A stretch of 64,000 nt of DNA from assembly GCA_016124445.1 (NCBI GenBank), contig WGNR01000011.1:90789-154788 (forward strand), written 5' to 3'. The DNA is from a bacterium (GTDB taxonomy: Bacteria > Planctomycetota > Planctomycetia > Pirellulales > Pirellulaceae). Under the pieces are notes generated by a model. The model saw only the letters and a list, made by a program, of their open reading frames with translations. It was not told the origin of the DNA and did no database searches. Below, piece by piece: positions 8,998 through 17,040 of the stretch. The stretch's first letter is position 1. The number at the start of each line of letters is the position of its first letter. The position numbers and the translations under genes are program-made.

Positions 8998-11151
8998 ATG
9001 GAACATCGGATGGCCCCGGCAGTCTTTCAAACTCGTGATACACCGCTAACGTCATGGCAGCCCTTCTTAGACGATCCTCGGCTGCTGCGTGTGCTACTCT
9101 ACATCGGTAAAGACTACGAGGTTAGGTTCGAGAATGCCTTTAGTAGTCTTGAAATGTTGAGCAAGATTGAAAAGCCTCAATATCTCACCGACTTTGACGT
9201 TACAAGTGATTTCGTGAAGTTGGATTTGGGCGACTTGGTAAAAGATGATGAAGCTGAGTCACGGCATCCAAACGCGACGACAAGGCGTCGATTGTTTGAA
9301 GTCTACTATTGGTTCTATCACGCCCGGAAGCGAGATAGTTATTGGATGCCGGCAGGAGCATTTGAGGAGTTACTGCAAGCATTAAAGCGTTTGCAAAAGA
9401 AAACGGGTCCCGTCCGGCGGTTGCGATTGGATAATTTAAACCCCGAGCAAGCGGTTCGAAAAGTCGCGTCCGCGATCGGGATCAAGAGCGCCAGTAACTT
9501 GGACTTCGATCAACTGCGAGTTGAACTTGATAGGGAATTAGAGCAAGATAGCCTCCAATTGGACCGCTTAGATGAGTTTCTCAGTGATCCGTTTGCTGGT
9601 GTTTGCGCTGACTACGATCCGGAATTGGCCGATCAATTCATGCGCTGGTTCGAGGCCTGCCCAAGAATCGCAACTCGGAACTCTCGGTTTGTCGAACGGG
9701 AGAGAAAGGGAAAGAACGATTCCCGAGACCGTCGCGACGCGATCAATCTGGCCATTGCCGTAAACTCGGTCATTTCGCGAGGTTCGCCGCGATCCCTTGT
9801 ATTAGTGACTTCTACAAAGATCATTCTTGATTTCGCCAATCTGGAAGCATGGTTGGAAGACGAAGTCAGGCACATTCCTGAAGAACGCCATCCTCACCTA
9901 TCTGATTTCGAGAGAAGGGAGATTCTTGAGAACATTCTTCAGATCATGAAGAAGAGTCCAGGGTATTCCGACCACATCGTTCACAGCTTGCCCATTATTT
10001 CTCCTCAGAATGCGCTGATCGCGGAGTTACTCGGCTTCTTTGAAGACCCGAATATCGCGATGCAAGACTTAGATGTTCACACGGCAAACTTAAAAAAGAT
10101 CGTCACTTTTTGTCGACGGGCTCAGGCAGAGTTGCGCAGGAGTCCAGAAAGTAATTTCAGGTCTGCGTCGCGTTCAGCTCAGGTCGAGCAAATACTCGAG
10201 GAATTCGTTCCCAAGTTTTTGGGAAAATCCGAATACTCCAGTCGATCTTTGTCGCGCTTAGAGCAGCATCAACATACGACCGATTCGATTGGTCGTCAGA
10301 TTACCGGGGTAAGAGGACAATTTGAAATTGGCAGTGCTGAAGATAGCCGTACGGCAAGATCTTCTGAATTCTTGCATGTGATAACTAATGCGTTTTCGAA
10401 TATCGAAAGCAATGTCTCACGTCATATCGATTACAACTTCAAGACTTGCGTTGTTGATAGTTGGCCAGCCTTTATTTCTTTTCGGTTTGAGCAGAAAGGA
10501 TTGGGCGATTCGAGTGAGGTCGTCCTTGAGGGAGAGGCATATCCGTCCGATTTGCGGAACGATCGGCTTTATAGTCTTCGCATTCCCACAAGTACTTATC
10601 TGAAAGAGTTCCTCAAGGAAGTTGAAATTCAGTTGTTTTCAGGTCAGAGCCCAGATCTGGGTGACGGATTCAAAAGCCTCTCTGAAGATTCGAGCGTCTG
10701 GAGAAATGGGATCCTCATTTTTACGGGGGAAGAATGGTTGGGGACACCGTTGGAGGAGAGCAATGAGGACCAAGGCATTGGTTTCGTCGAGCTTTTCAAA
10801 CGATCCGTGAACAATACACAGGTTCCGCAAGATCTGAGAGGATTCCCAGTGCTTGCTCGCCCGTCTGTCGAACGCGTGAAAGTGTGCGTGAATGGATGTG
10901 AGATCTCCTTTGACTGCGAAGTATTACGGAGCGAGCTTGGAAGGTATGTTCGTATTCTGCAAAACGAGTTTCAAATCGATTTAGTAGCGCAGTCAGTGGT
11001 TCAGTTTTATCCGCAGTTTGTCTCCAGTGATCGAATCAGGCATGAATTGATTCAAGGACTGAAAACGATTGAGCAACAACTCAGTCTGATCGAGGCAAAT
11101 TCGGGCGATATTCCGTCGGAATTAGTGGGTCAGGTGGAAATCAATGAATAA
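8998..11151 (+). CDS. 717-aa protein with a PIN-like nuclease region, unknown family
   Basis: I do not recognise the whole protein. The first 280 residues look like a PIN-type RNase domain: acidic segment LTDFDVTSDF near 64-72, MPAGAFEELLQAL at 117-129 (typical conserved Glu), NDSRDRRDAINLAIA at 240-254 and LVLVTSTKIILD at 267-278 (the acidic helix and the strand after it). The rest (300-717) is mixed alpha/beta without a motif I can name. The start could also be the ATG at 9010. It is followed by the TIR gene with an 8-bp overlap, so translation is probably coupled. A role as second effector or as regulator of the TIR protein is inference. Confidence 0.6.
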   Translation: MEHRMAPAVFQTRDTPLTSWQPFLDDPRLLRVLLYIGKDYEVRFENAFSSLEMLSKIEKPQYLTDFDVTSDFVKLDLGDLVKDDEAESRHPNATTRRRLFEVYYWFYHARKRDSYWMPAGAFEELLQALKRLQKKTGPVRRLRLDNLNPEQAVRKVASAIGIKSASNLDFDQLRVELDRELEQDSLQLDRLDEFLSDPFAGVCADYDPELADQFMRWFEACPRIATRNSRFVERERKGKNDSRDRRDAINLAIAVNSVISRGSPRSLVLVTSTKIILDFANLEAWLEDEVRHIPEERHPHLSDFERREILENILQIMKKSPGYSDHIVHSLPIISPQNALIAELLGFFEDPNIAMQDLDVHTANLKKIVTFCRRAQAELRRSPESNFRSASRSAQVEQILEEFVPKFLGKSEYSSRSLSRLEQHQHTTDSIGRQITGVRGQFEIGSAEDSRTARSSEFLHVITNAFSNIESNVSRHIDYNFKTCVVDSWPAFISFRFEQKGLGDSSEVVLEGEAYPSDLRNDRLYSLRIPTSTYLKEFLKEVEIQLFSGQSPDLGDGFKSLSEDSSVWRNGILIFTGEEWLGTPLEESNEDQGIGFVELFKRSVNNTQVPQDLRGFPVLARPSVERVKVCVNGCEISFDCEVLRSELGRYVRILQNEFQIDLVAQSVVQFYPQFVSSDRIRHELIQGLKTIEQQLSLIEANSGDIPSELVGQVEINE

Positions 11152-12301
11152 AAAGTTCTCCTGTGATTTCGACTTCATGGACCCTCAGAGGACCGACAGA
11201 TCAATCGATACGAAAGTCAACGATTGTCCTCATATGGCCAAGTTGTCGTTCGATCGTGGGCAGACAACCATACGCTTCATGGTTGATTCACCGTGTCTCC
11301 TGAATCATGTGTCCTGCGACAAAAGTTATTCGAGTAATCAGATCAAAGTGATGGGCAGCGCGATGCAAACGGACGACCGCGCTCGGGTGGCATCGATCGA
11401 GCTCAATTCCGAAGACGACGAAGCAATTGACTTTCTTCAATCCGACCATACAAGTTATGGACGAGTTCGGAAGAAAAAGCTTACGATTCGCCCGAGCTAC
11501 CAGGGGCGAACGGCTCTCGCACAGTTGAGTCTTGAGTACCGCGATAAGCAGCCTCAGAATGAAGCCCGTGTGGCAGTATCAGTCAAAGCAAGTGTCAAAG
11601 AAGAAGGATTTTCATGGGGACCTCCGGGAACTCAAGCGACTTCATTGACGATTGCCTTGCCTGGGAAATCTATTGAGAAACGCAGCCATCGCCAAAAGAA
11701 GCGAGTTTTCTTTTCGTACGGTTGGGATCCGCAAAACGGTGAGTTCATTTCTGACAGTACCGAGATCCCTCTCGAAGAGCCCGTTAAGAAGGTGCTAGAG
11801 GGGCTCAGCGATATCCAAGATGAAGTCGAAATATTACACGACAAGTCAGTGTTGAAGCCGGGTGACTATATTTCCCGTTACATCAATTATCCACAAGATG
11901 GGGAAGTAGATCTATTGATCCTGTTCGCAAGTCAGAAATACTGGCAATCGTGGTATTGCATGTTAGAGCTTACCGGCATGTTCAGGAGTCTGATGCAAAC
12001 TACGCGTGACGAAAGTTCGATTCTGATTATCGAGCACCCAGTCAGTCCCATTCGAACCAGAAGCCAGATCAAGGAAGTCCAATCTTATTGGGAATCGGAC
12101 ACGATTGAAGGAGATTTCCCCGCTTTGTTGCACGGACAAAACTTAGATCCCAAGCAGGTTGCCGACGATTTTCGGAATACGCTTAAACATATTTTCCGAA
12201 TCAGCGCGGACAAACTGGGCAATCGCAGGCTTTGGTCGAGAGATAAATCAGACGAGATTGTCACCTGGGTAAAGGAACAGGTACTTGGCAAGCTGACCTA
12301 A
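11144..12301 (+). CDS. TIR-domain protein, probable NAD-targeting effector
   Basis: 385 aa. Residues 1-185 form a beta-rich domain I cannot name. From residue 186 a TIR/SEFIR-type domain is clear: KRVFFSYGWD (first strand), LHDKSVLKPGDYI (BB-loop area), VDLLILFASQKYWQSWYCMLELTGM with the likely catalytic Glu at 275 in the usual position after the W-x-x-x-E/L pattern. Bacterial TIR domains commonly degrade NAD or make cyclic ADP-ribose signals in phage defence. It ends the operon that begins at 7772 and overlaps the preceding gene. The stop is followed by the tRNA fragment region. Confidence 0.75.
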   Translation: MNKKFSCDFDFMDPQRTDRSIDTKVNDCPHMAKLSFDRGQTTIRFMVDSPCLLNHVSCDKSYSSNQIKVMGSAMQTDDRARVASIELNSEDDEAIDFLQSDHTSYGRVRKKKLTIRPSYQGRTALAQLSLEYRDKQPQNEARVAVSVKASVKEEGFSWGPPGTQATSLTIALPGKSIEKRSHRQKKRVFFSYGWDPQNGEFISDSTEIPLEEPVKKVLEGLSDIQDEVEILHDKSVLKPGDYISRYINYPQDGEVDLLILFASQKYWQSWYCMLELTGMFRSLMQTTRDESSILIIEHPVSPIRTRSQIKEVQSYWESDTIEGDFPALLHGQNLDPKQVADDFRNTLKHIFRISADKLGNRRLWSRDKSDEIVTWVKEQVLGKLT

Positions 12302-12465
12302 GCTAGTCAACCTCGCCCCGTATTGCGGGCAAGGGGATAGGTTTCGTTCAAAAGCGTTGACCAATTGAAAGTCTGGTCCGGCGAACTAATCCGCCGAATT
12401 CATGAAGCCGATATTGCTTGGACGAAACAACAAATACAATTCAGCTTGAGTAGAAGAAAAGAAAG

Positions 12466-12507
12466 TGGAGCTGATCGGGATTGAACCGACGACCTCTGCA
12501 TTGCGAA
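12466..12507 (-). tRNA. 3' fragment of tRNA-Ala(CGC), probable attachment site
   Basis: Read on the minus strand, the sequence runs from the anticodon loop (TTCGCAA, anticodon CGC) through half the anticodon stem (TGCAG), variable loop AGGTC, a T arm (GTCGG-TTCAATC-CCGAT) and an acceptor strand CAGCTCC with discriminator A. The 5' half is absent: the bases right of 12507 do not pair with TGCAG. Such 3' halves are the classic trace left by integration into a tRNA gene. In that geometry the integrated element would lie to the right and an intact tRNA would sit at its far end, not seen in this window. Confidence 0.7.
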
Positions 12508-12935
12508 CAATTGTGAGATTCAAAATGGAAAAAATCATGGAGTTGTAACTGCTGTGAAAATAAGGAGTTAGGGTTTCTTAAATGTGATACTATTTTGCTC
12601 GTCTCTGGCGATACGATTTGAGATATCTTAGGAGATACGAAAAGGATGAATTTGGGAGCGAAAATGTAAGCAAAGTTGCACTCACTAAGTTTTAATTCGC
12701 GAGCCTCTTGATCAAGCTAATTCGGGACAAGAAATTGAGTATGAAAAGCACGTTGTGAGGACTGTCTTAGCTCGGGCGTCCTGTCTAAAGCTTGCTCATG
12801 ACGCGTCCACCTCATACAAAATCCTCGTGAATGCGACAGGTTCCGGCTGCTTTTTCTTCACGAGGGGTCGCGATGTTTAGGACAACGGACCACTGAACTG
12901 GCAGAACCGCGAACCCGCTAATTGTCATAGACAAC

Positions 12936-13127
12936 GCGAGAATCAAAGCTCGGGCCTGGCGAGAGGACTTCAACAACAACCGTCCGCACAGTTCGCTGGG
13001 CTACCTGACCCCGGCCGAGTTCGCGCGTCGCTGTGCTGCTTCCACTCCAGTCGCTGCGCTCCCTCCGTTCCAGCAGCACAGCGACCCCCTTGAATCGTTA
13101 CCTGTTTCCCAACCCGATCTTTCATAA
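12936..13127 (+). pseudogene. C-terminal fragment of an IS3-family transposase (OrfB)
   Basis: A 64-codon open stretch ending in TAA encodes the typical end of an IS3-type integrase-fold transposase: ARAWREDFNNNRPHSSLGYL, then TPAEFARR. There is no start and the DDE core is missing, so this is a remnant. It lies beside the tRNA fragment and fits repeated insertion at this junction. Confidence 0.75.
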
Positions 13128-13200
13128 CGCCTGGTACAGAAAATTGGGGCAGGCCAGGACTACCTGAGAAACTTGGAAAGCGGATACCACGTAAATAGGC

Positions 13201-13535
13201 TCATGGTTTTGCGGGCGGGACCAGCCCAATGGCCTTGATCGAAGGGCTTTTATTCAATAGGTAGCAGGCCAATCGGTGGTTACCGTCCAACACTAACGTC
13301 GTCCCATTCGCCTCGCAGGCGATCACGGGAAAGAGGTGAGGACCCAACGCTGGAACTTGTGGGCATGGAACCCCATCGGTGATCCATTCGCATGCTGCAC
13401 AACAGCTTTTCCCGACGCGGTGATGATCGTCCAGTCATAAAGGCTCATCTCTACAACAGATAGCGGCGGATTTGTTATTAGCTGGATTGACGAGTTTACG
13501 ATCACGCCCATTTGAGCCTGTGCAACTTTCTCCAA
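13201..13535 (-). pseudogene. Probable frameshifted ParB-like domain gene
   Basis: The minus-strand frame ending at 13201 encodes FPVIACEANGTTLVLDGNH followed by RLACYLLNK, which resembles the ParB/sulfiredoxin-like nucleotide-binding motif. The open frame that starts at 13535 (beginning MEKVAQAQMGVIV) runs into a TGA at 13323 in another frame just before that motif. One frameshift would join them. Either this is a decayed gene, or only the downstream frame was real; confidence is limited. Confidence 0.4.
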
Positions 13536-13621
13536 ACGAAATTGGCCGTTGCAATCGGCGGATTAGTCGATACCATCAGTGATAGCCATCTCCTGATTTC
13601 TTCTCGCAATTCCTGTTGCTG

Positions 13622-14212
13622 CTATTTGCGTCGTTGGTTCAAGCTCGCGTGATATAGTTCAAGGACTGGCTTGTTCCGGGCTGTAGATGCGTGAAGGTCG
13701 GCGAGTGACTTTTGTGGCACCTCCACGCCGAAGTAGAGCGGCGGGGTCGTTCGGACCTCTTTTTTTTCCTTTTTCAGCTTTCGGATGACGGCCTCATGCG
13801 TGAAGTCGAGCACTCTGCCATCTTCCATGACAACCCACGCGTGATCGTCTGGGGTTTCAAAGATCTGGTAGAAGCCCTCGAAGTACCGAGCTTTCGGGTG
13901 AGCGAGGCAGAATTGACGGGCATTCTGAAAGCATTGCCCTCCACGAAGCCGGTGCTCCTTTCTCCATTTAACGGCGCTAGGGTAGTCGTCGATGTTTGCC
14001 CGTCCTTCAAACCAAGTTCCCTGGGCCATGACGAGTTTTGGGACTGGTCCGTCGTTCTTCCAACGCTTCAACCAAAAGAGCATGTTCTTCTTGGATCGCA
14101 TCGGTCCTTCGATGATGAGGGCCTTCTTCGGAGTCCGCCCCATCATCGTGTCGAGAGCATGCTCGATAGCGTCGTGCATCTCGTCCCAATGGTCCCGTTT
14201 CTTCTTCGCCAT
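13622..14212 (-). CDS. Predicted cysteine-peptidase/transglutaminase-like protein
   Basis: 196 aa, no named family. A Cys-His-Asp arrangement typical of papain- or transglutaminase-like folds is visible: RGGQCFQNARQFC (nucleophile Cys near 94), PDDHAWVVMEDGRVLDFTHE (His near 128, Asp near 137). The N-terminus is basic (MAKKKRDHW). Similar small proteins are common in phages and mobile islands. It is the last gene of a minus-strand operon, 10 bp after the HNH gene, so it probably acts with it. The catalytic assignment is inference from the motif spacing only. Confidence 0.6.
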   Translation of the reverse strand: MAKKKRDHWDEMHDAIEHALDTMMGRTPKKALIIEGPMRSKKNMLFWLKRWKNDGPVPKLVMAQGTWFEGRANIDDYPSAVKWRKEHRLRGGQCFQNARQFCLAHPKARYFEGFYQIFETPDDHAWVVMEDGRVLDFTHEAVIRKLKKEKKEVRTTPPLYFGVEVPQKSLADLHASTARNKPVLELYHASLNQRRK

Positions 14213-14222
14213 GAATCAAAAT

Positions 14223-15206
14223 TCACTCCGCTGGTTCATTCACGCCGAAACAAAAGGCCCGTTTCAATCTAACCTTCTTGAAGGCTTCGAGACCGGGGAA
14301 GGGAATCTCGGTGCGATCATCGCCTTCGTAGATGAGGGTCCATGTGCGATCCGCCCCGTCCATGAAAGGGCCTCCCATAGCTAGAATATGGCCTTCCTTT
14401 AAGCGATAAGAATGGCTGATGAACTGACGAACTCGGTCGCAGATGTAGTTTGCGGCCCGAGTGAGTTCCATCGCAAGGTCCATGATGAAGTAGACGCGAT
14501 ATTCGTTCTGCTTCTCCAACTCGTCGTAGTCATCGTTATCCCACTTGTCGGGACTAAGGTTCCGCGAGAGCCACAACGAGTCGTTTTCCCCAACCAGGTC
14601 GCATTGATCGTAGATGCTGTTCAACAGGGCGTTCAATACTCTCCTGAAGTTCTCAAAGGCGAGTTCAAGCAGCGGATAGCGATTCGGCCAAAGGCGACTT
14701 TGCAACCAGTCTTTAAGCTCTTCCAAGCTGTCAGCTCGTTCTTTGGCAATTCGAGGCCGCCCGTTGGCGAGTAGCCCGTAGATCCAACCTTTCCAGTTTT
14801 CGATGTCCGCTCGACCCTCCCATTCGTCTATGTACGACGAATAGATTAAGTCGTCTTTGGTCTTTTCAGCATTGCCGGAACCCAGCGTGTCCTTTACCCA
14901 CTGGGCATGGTCCGTTTTCATTTTGCGAAGGAAAGCGACCGTGTATTCCCCGACCTGATCGTCTACGATCTTGTGACACCTGTTGCAAAGTAGAATCAGG
15001 TTGGCGAAAAAGTCCCGTTCTTTTATCGGAAGTGGGTCATCGAATCGCGGGCCACACTCTTTTTTAGAGCAGATATGAGCTTCCTCTCCGACAAGTGAAG
15101 CATCATCAGTTTCGGTAGGGTCTTCAACAACGCCTTTCTTGCAGCGCGCACAGATGTTGCCTGACGATCCCCAAAGAAGCTTATGCGCCTTGAGTGAGAT
15201 TGCCAT
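14223..15206 (-). CDS. HNH endonuclease with unknown C-terminal domain
   Basis: 327 aa. The N-terminal 120 residues form an HNH nuclease: paired Cys in ICARCKKG, the His-containing EEAHICSKKECGPRFDD, then ANLILLCNRCHKIVDDQ with the second Cys pair and final His. The remaining 200 residues are helical and unrecognised. The ATG at 15206 overlaps the TGA of the upstream metallopeptidase gene by one base (TGATG), so translation is coupled; a GTG one codon earlier is possible. HNH proteins with extra domains are frequent defence effectors, but the target here is unknown. Confidence 0.8.
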   Translation of the reverse strand: MAISLKAHKLLWGSSGNICARCKKGVVEDPTETDDASLVGEEAHICSKKECGPRFDDPLPIKERDFFANLILLCNRCHKIVDDQVGEYTVAFLRKMKTDHAQWVKDTLGSGNAEKTKDDLIYSSYIDEWEGRADIENWKGWIYGLLANGRPRIAKERADSLEELKDWLQSRLWPNRYPLLELAFENFRRVLNALLNSIYDQCDLVGENDSLWLSRNLSPDKWDNDDYDELEKQNEYRVYFIMDLAMELTRAANYICDRVRQFISHSYRLKEGHILAMGGPFMDGADRTWTLIYEGDDRTEIPFPGLEAFKKVRLKRAFCFGVNEPAE

Positions 15207-15982
15207 CACGCTCCTCGAAACTTGAAATACTTTTGCGGGAACTCAAATGTTGCCATCTTTTCGAGTATTGGTGCCCGCTTTTCGACGAACCCGCGTCGAG
15301 TCTCCTCATACGGCAATGGGGTTTCTCGCAATTGCAGTTCGGCCTTGTTATCAATGAAGTATCGTCTCATCCACAGTTCGGCCTCCGTGATGTCCACGCC
15401 CCATGTCCCTGTCAGATCCCATACAAGCTTTTCACATTGCAACATTCGATTCGGCCCTGTATCTGTGCAGTGATGTTCGTCGCTTTCAGCAATAAAGAGA
15501 AAGTGGCCGAACTCATGTATCAGGAGCGATTCGAGATGTTCGTCGGGAAGAGCCGCCGCAACTTTGTCAACCACGAACAGGGTTGTTCCACCGTGGGCAG
15601 CGGCCCAGCCATCTCCGCCCCATTCGCTCCGATTTTCCAGTAACCAAATGAAAGGTGCTCCCGTCGTCTTCTTCCAGTGAGCGACGATGGAGTCGCGAGC
15701 AATCTGCGGAATTCTCTCCCACGCGATTCTGACATGTTTGCCGAATCGCCTGGCGTTGTCTATCGTGCCGTCGTACTCCTGAATCAGTACCAGGTTTTGA
15801 GAGTCAATGCGAAGTGTTTCAATGGGCTCTTGGTCTCGCTTCGGGCCTTGCGGCAGAGGTTTCCAATGGAACTGCTCGTGACAGTGACGGCAGGTGACTT
15901 TCAATCGAAATTGTCCCGACCAGCCCATCGGCCGCGGTACGACATCAAAGGTTTCAGAGCAAAAAGGGCAAGGGATTTCCAT
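15206..15982 (-). CDS. Zinc-ribbon plus HExxH metallopeptidase-like protein
   Basis: 258 aa. Two Cys pairs at the N-terminus (CPFC at 5-8 and CRHC around 31-34) form a zinc ribbon. A zincin motif LLIHEFGHFLFIAESDEHH lies near residue 173 with the HExxH core. No signal peptide, so it should be cytoplasmic. It is coupled to the HNH gene and lies 10 bp after the 99-aa gene. A paired protease and nuclease in one operon resembles proteolytically triggered defence systems; that role is inference. Confidence 0.7.
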   Translation of the reverse strand: MEIPCPFCSETFDVVPRPMGWSGQFRLKVTCRHCHEQFHWKPLPQGPKRDQEPIETLRIDSQNLVLIQEYDGTIDNARRFGKHVRIAWERIPQIARDSIVAHWKKTTGAPFIWLLENRSEWGGDGWAAAHGGTTLFVVDKVAAALPDEHLESLLIHEFGHFLFIAESDEHHCTDTGPNRMLQCEKLVWDLTGTWGVDITEAELWMRRYFIDNKAELQLRETPLPYEETRRGFVEKRAPILEKMATFEFPQKYFKFRGA

Positions 15983-15992
15983 GACGTAATTA

Positions 15993-16292
15993 CTATTCCG
16001 GAAGTGGCTCCCAAGGGACGCCTTCGCCTGGATCTTCTCCTGCCTGTTGACGCCGGTAAGCTAGTGACCTGCGATCGCGATATTGCTCTGCATCGTCTCG
16101 CTCGATGAACGTCACCGCGTCCTTGATGTTGGTTGACCAGCCGCTTTCGCTCAGACAATAGCGGCCAGCGTAGTCGACAATTTTGAATTCTCCTGGGCGG
16201 ATTGGATCATCGGACGTCAGAACTCGAAGACCATGTACCAGCAACCACATTCCGGACTTGTCGGAAACTAACTGAGGTGTTGGATTTGTCAT
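15993..16292 (-). CDS. Small conserved-looking protein, first gene of the HNH operon
   Basis: 99 aa, not recognised. It starts MTNPTPQLVSDKSG and has a beta-rich look (WLLVHGLRVLTSDD, FKIVDYAGRYCLS) and ends acidic and Pro-rich. Its stop is 10 bp from the metallopeptidase start and the same strand is used throughout, so it probably heads the four-gene operon and may be its regulator or immunity-type partner. No domain supports that. Confidence 0.6.
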   Translation of the reverse strand: MTNPTPQLVSDKSGMWLLVHGLRVLTSDDPIRPGEFKIVDYAGRYCLSESGWSTNIKDAVTFIERDDAEQYRDRRSLAYRRQQAGEDPGEGVPWEPLPE

Positions 16293-16419
16293 TCAAAAAT
16301 CTCACACGAAAGTGATGGCTGTCACGGCTCACGTACAGCGTCCTTCAGCTAGTATAGCGTATTGGTATTTCCTCGCTGCATTTTCGTAATTCAGAAGAAG
16401 TCGGTTGATAGCCCAGGAA

Positions 16420-16713
16420 CTAGCGGCGTTCCCAATAAGTATTGGAAACATCGTCTCCGAAGATATCCTTGGAATCGCGGTGACCGATCTCGGACACGTG
16501 CATGTGGAGATGCCTCGAAAGCTGCCGGTGCAGCAGCTTAAACGGTGCCGGCTTAGCGATATAGTGGTTTAGAATCGCGATGTAATCACTTTGAAAGTCT
16601 CTGGTGAGCTTCTGGATAAAATCGTGGCTATCAAAACGTGAACCGATTGGAAAATAATTGCTAAGAATCGTGGGATAATGTGCGAACATCGCGTTTAGCA
16701 ATGGATGCGGCAT
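16420..16713 (-). CDS. Hypothetical 97-aa protein
   Basis: A basic, His-rich protein (HRQLSRHLHMHVSEIGHRD) without a domain I know. It starts with ATG at 16713 and ends 127 bp before the operon start at 16292. It might belong to the same transcript. Length and composition are plausible for a gene, but there is no homology argument. Confidence 0.4.
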   Translation of the reverse strand: MPHPLLNAMFAHYPTILSNYFPIGSRFDSHDFIQKLTRDFQSDYIAILNHYIAKPAPFKLLHRQLSRHLHMHVSEIGHRDSKDIFGDDVSNTYWERR

Positions 16714-17008
16714 GGGAGTTTTTATTGGGTTGAAGTTGATCGAAATTGTGACGACGCTCAGCGGATGATATCCCCGCTAAGTCAACATGTACAAAAAGTC
16801 GGAAACCTACTGACGAAGACGTTTTGATACAATGCCGTCCCAGCTGGCATCATCAGTTAATTTCGCCAATTTGAGGTGGGTCAAATTTTGGGTTGCAGGT
16901 CAGAAGTTGTGTCAAGTGAGTATGCGGATGTAAAGACATACGTTTGGGAATGATGCATAAAGTGACACTCGGTTCAGGTAGCTTCGGTCGAACCCTACAT
17001 CCCGATAG
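16714..17008. other. Intergenic stretch with the left copy of a dispersed repeat
   Basis: No gene seen. The right part from 16939 is the left copy of a repeat that recurs at 30871. Confidence 0.5.
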
Positions 17009-17040
17009 TCACTCCTCAACTGCCTTTGGGGAGGTAGTGC
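16939..17040. repeat. 102-bp imperfect direct repeat, left copy
   Basis: Starts with TACGTTTGG and, 39 bp later, has the block GTAGCTTCGGTCGAAC, then C-T-A-C and T-C-C-C-G-A-T. The same blocks occur at the same spacing at 30871-30972 in the same orientation. The repeat overlaps the last codons of the helicase gene ending at 17009. Copies are about three quarters identical by eye. Confidence 0.6.

Larger units (their letters stand above)
12302..13200. other. Gene-poor junction region with tRNA and IS debris
   Basis: About 900 bp without an intact gene. It contains the tRNA-Ala 3' fragment (12466-12507) and an IS3-type transposase tail (12936-13127). The stretch 12510-12930 is AT-rich and shows no gene I can support. 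Confidence 0.6.

Noticed and set aside
16420..17008. Toxin-antitoxin pair near the HNH operon
   Set aside because: Only one weak 97-aa ORF is present and it has no antitoxin or toxin motif.
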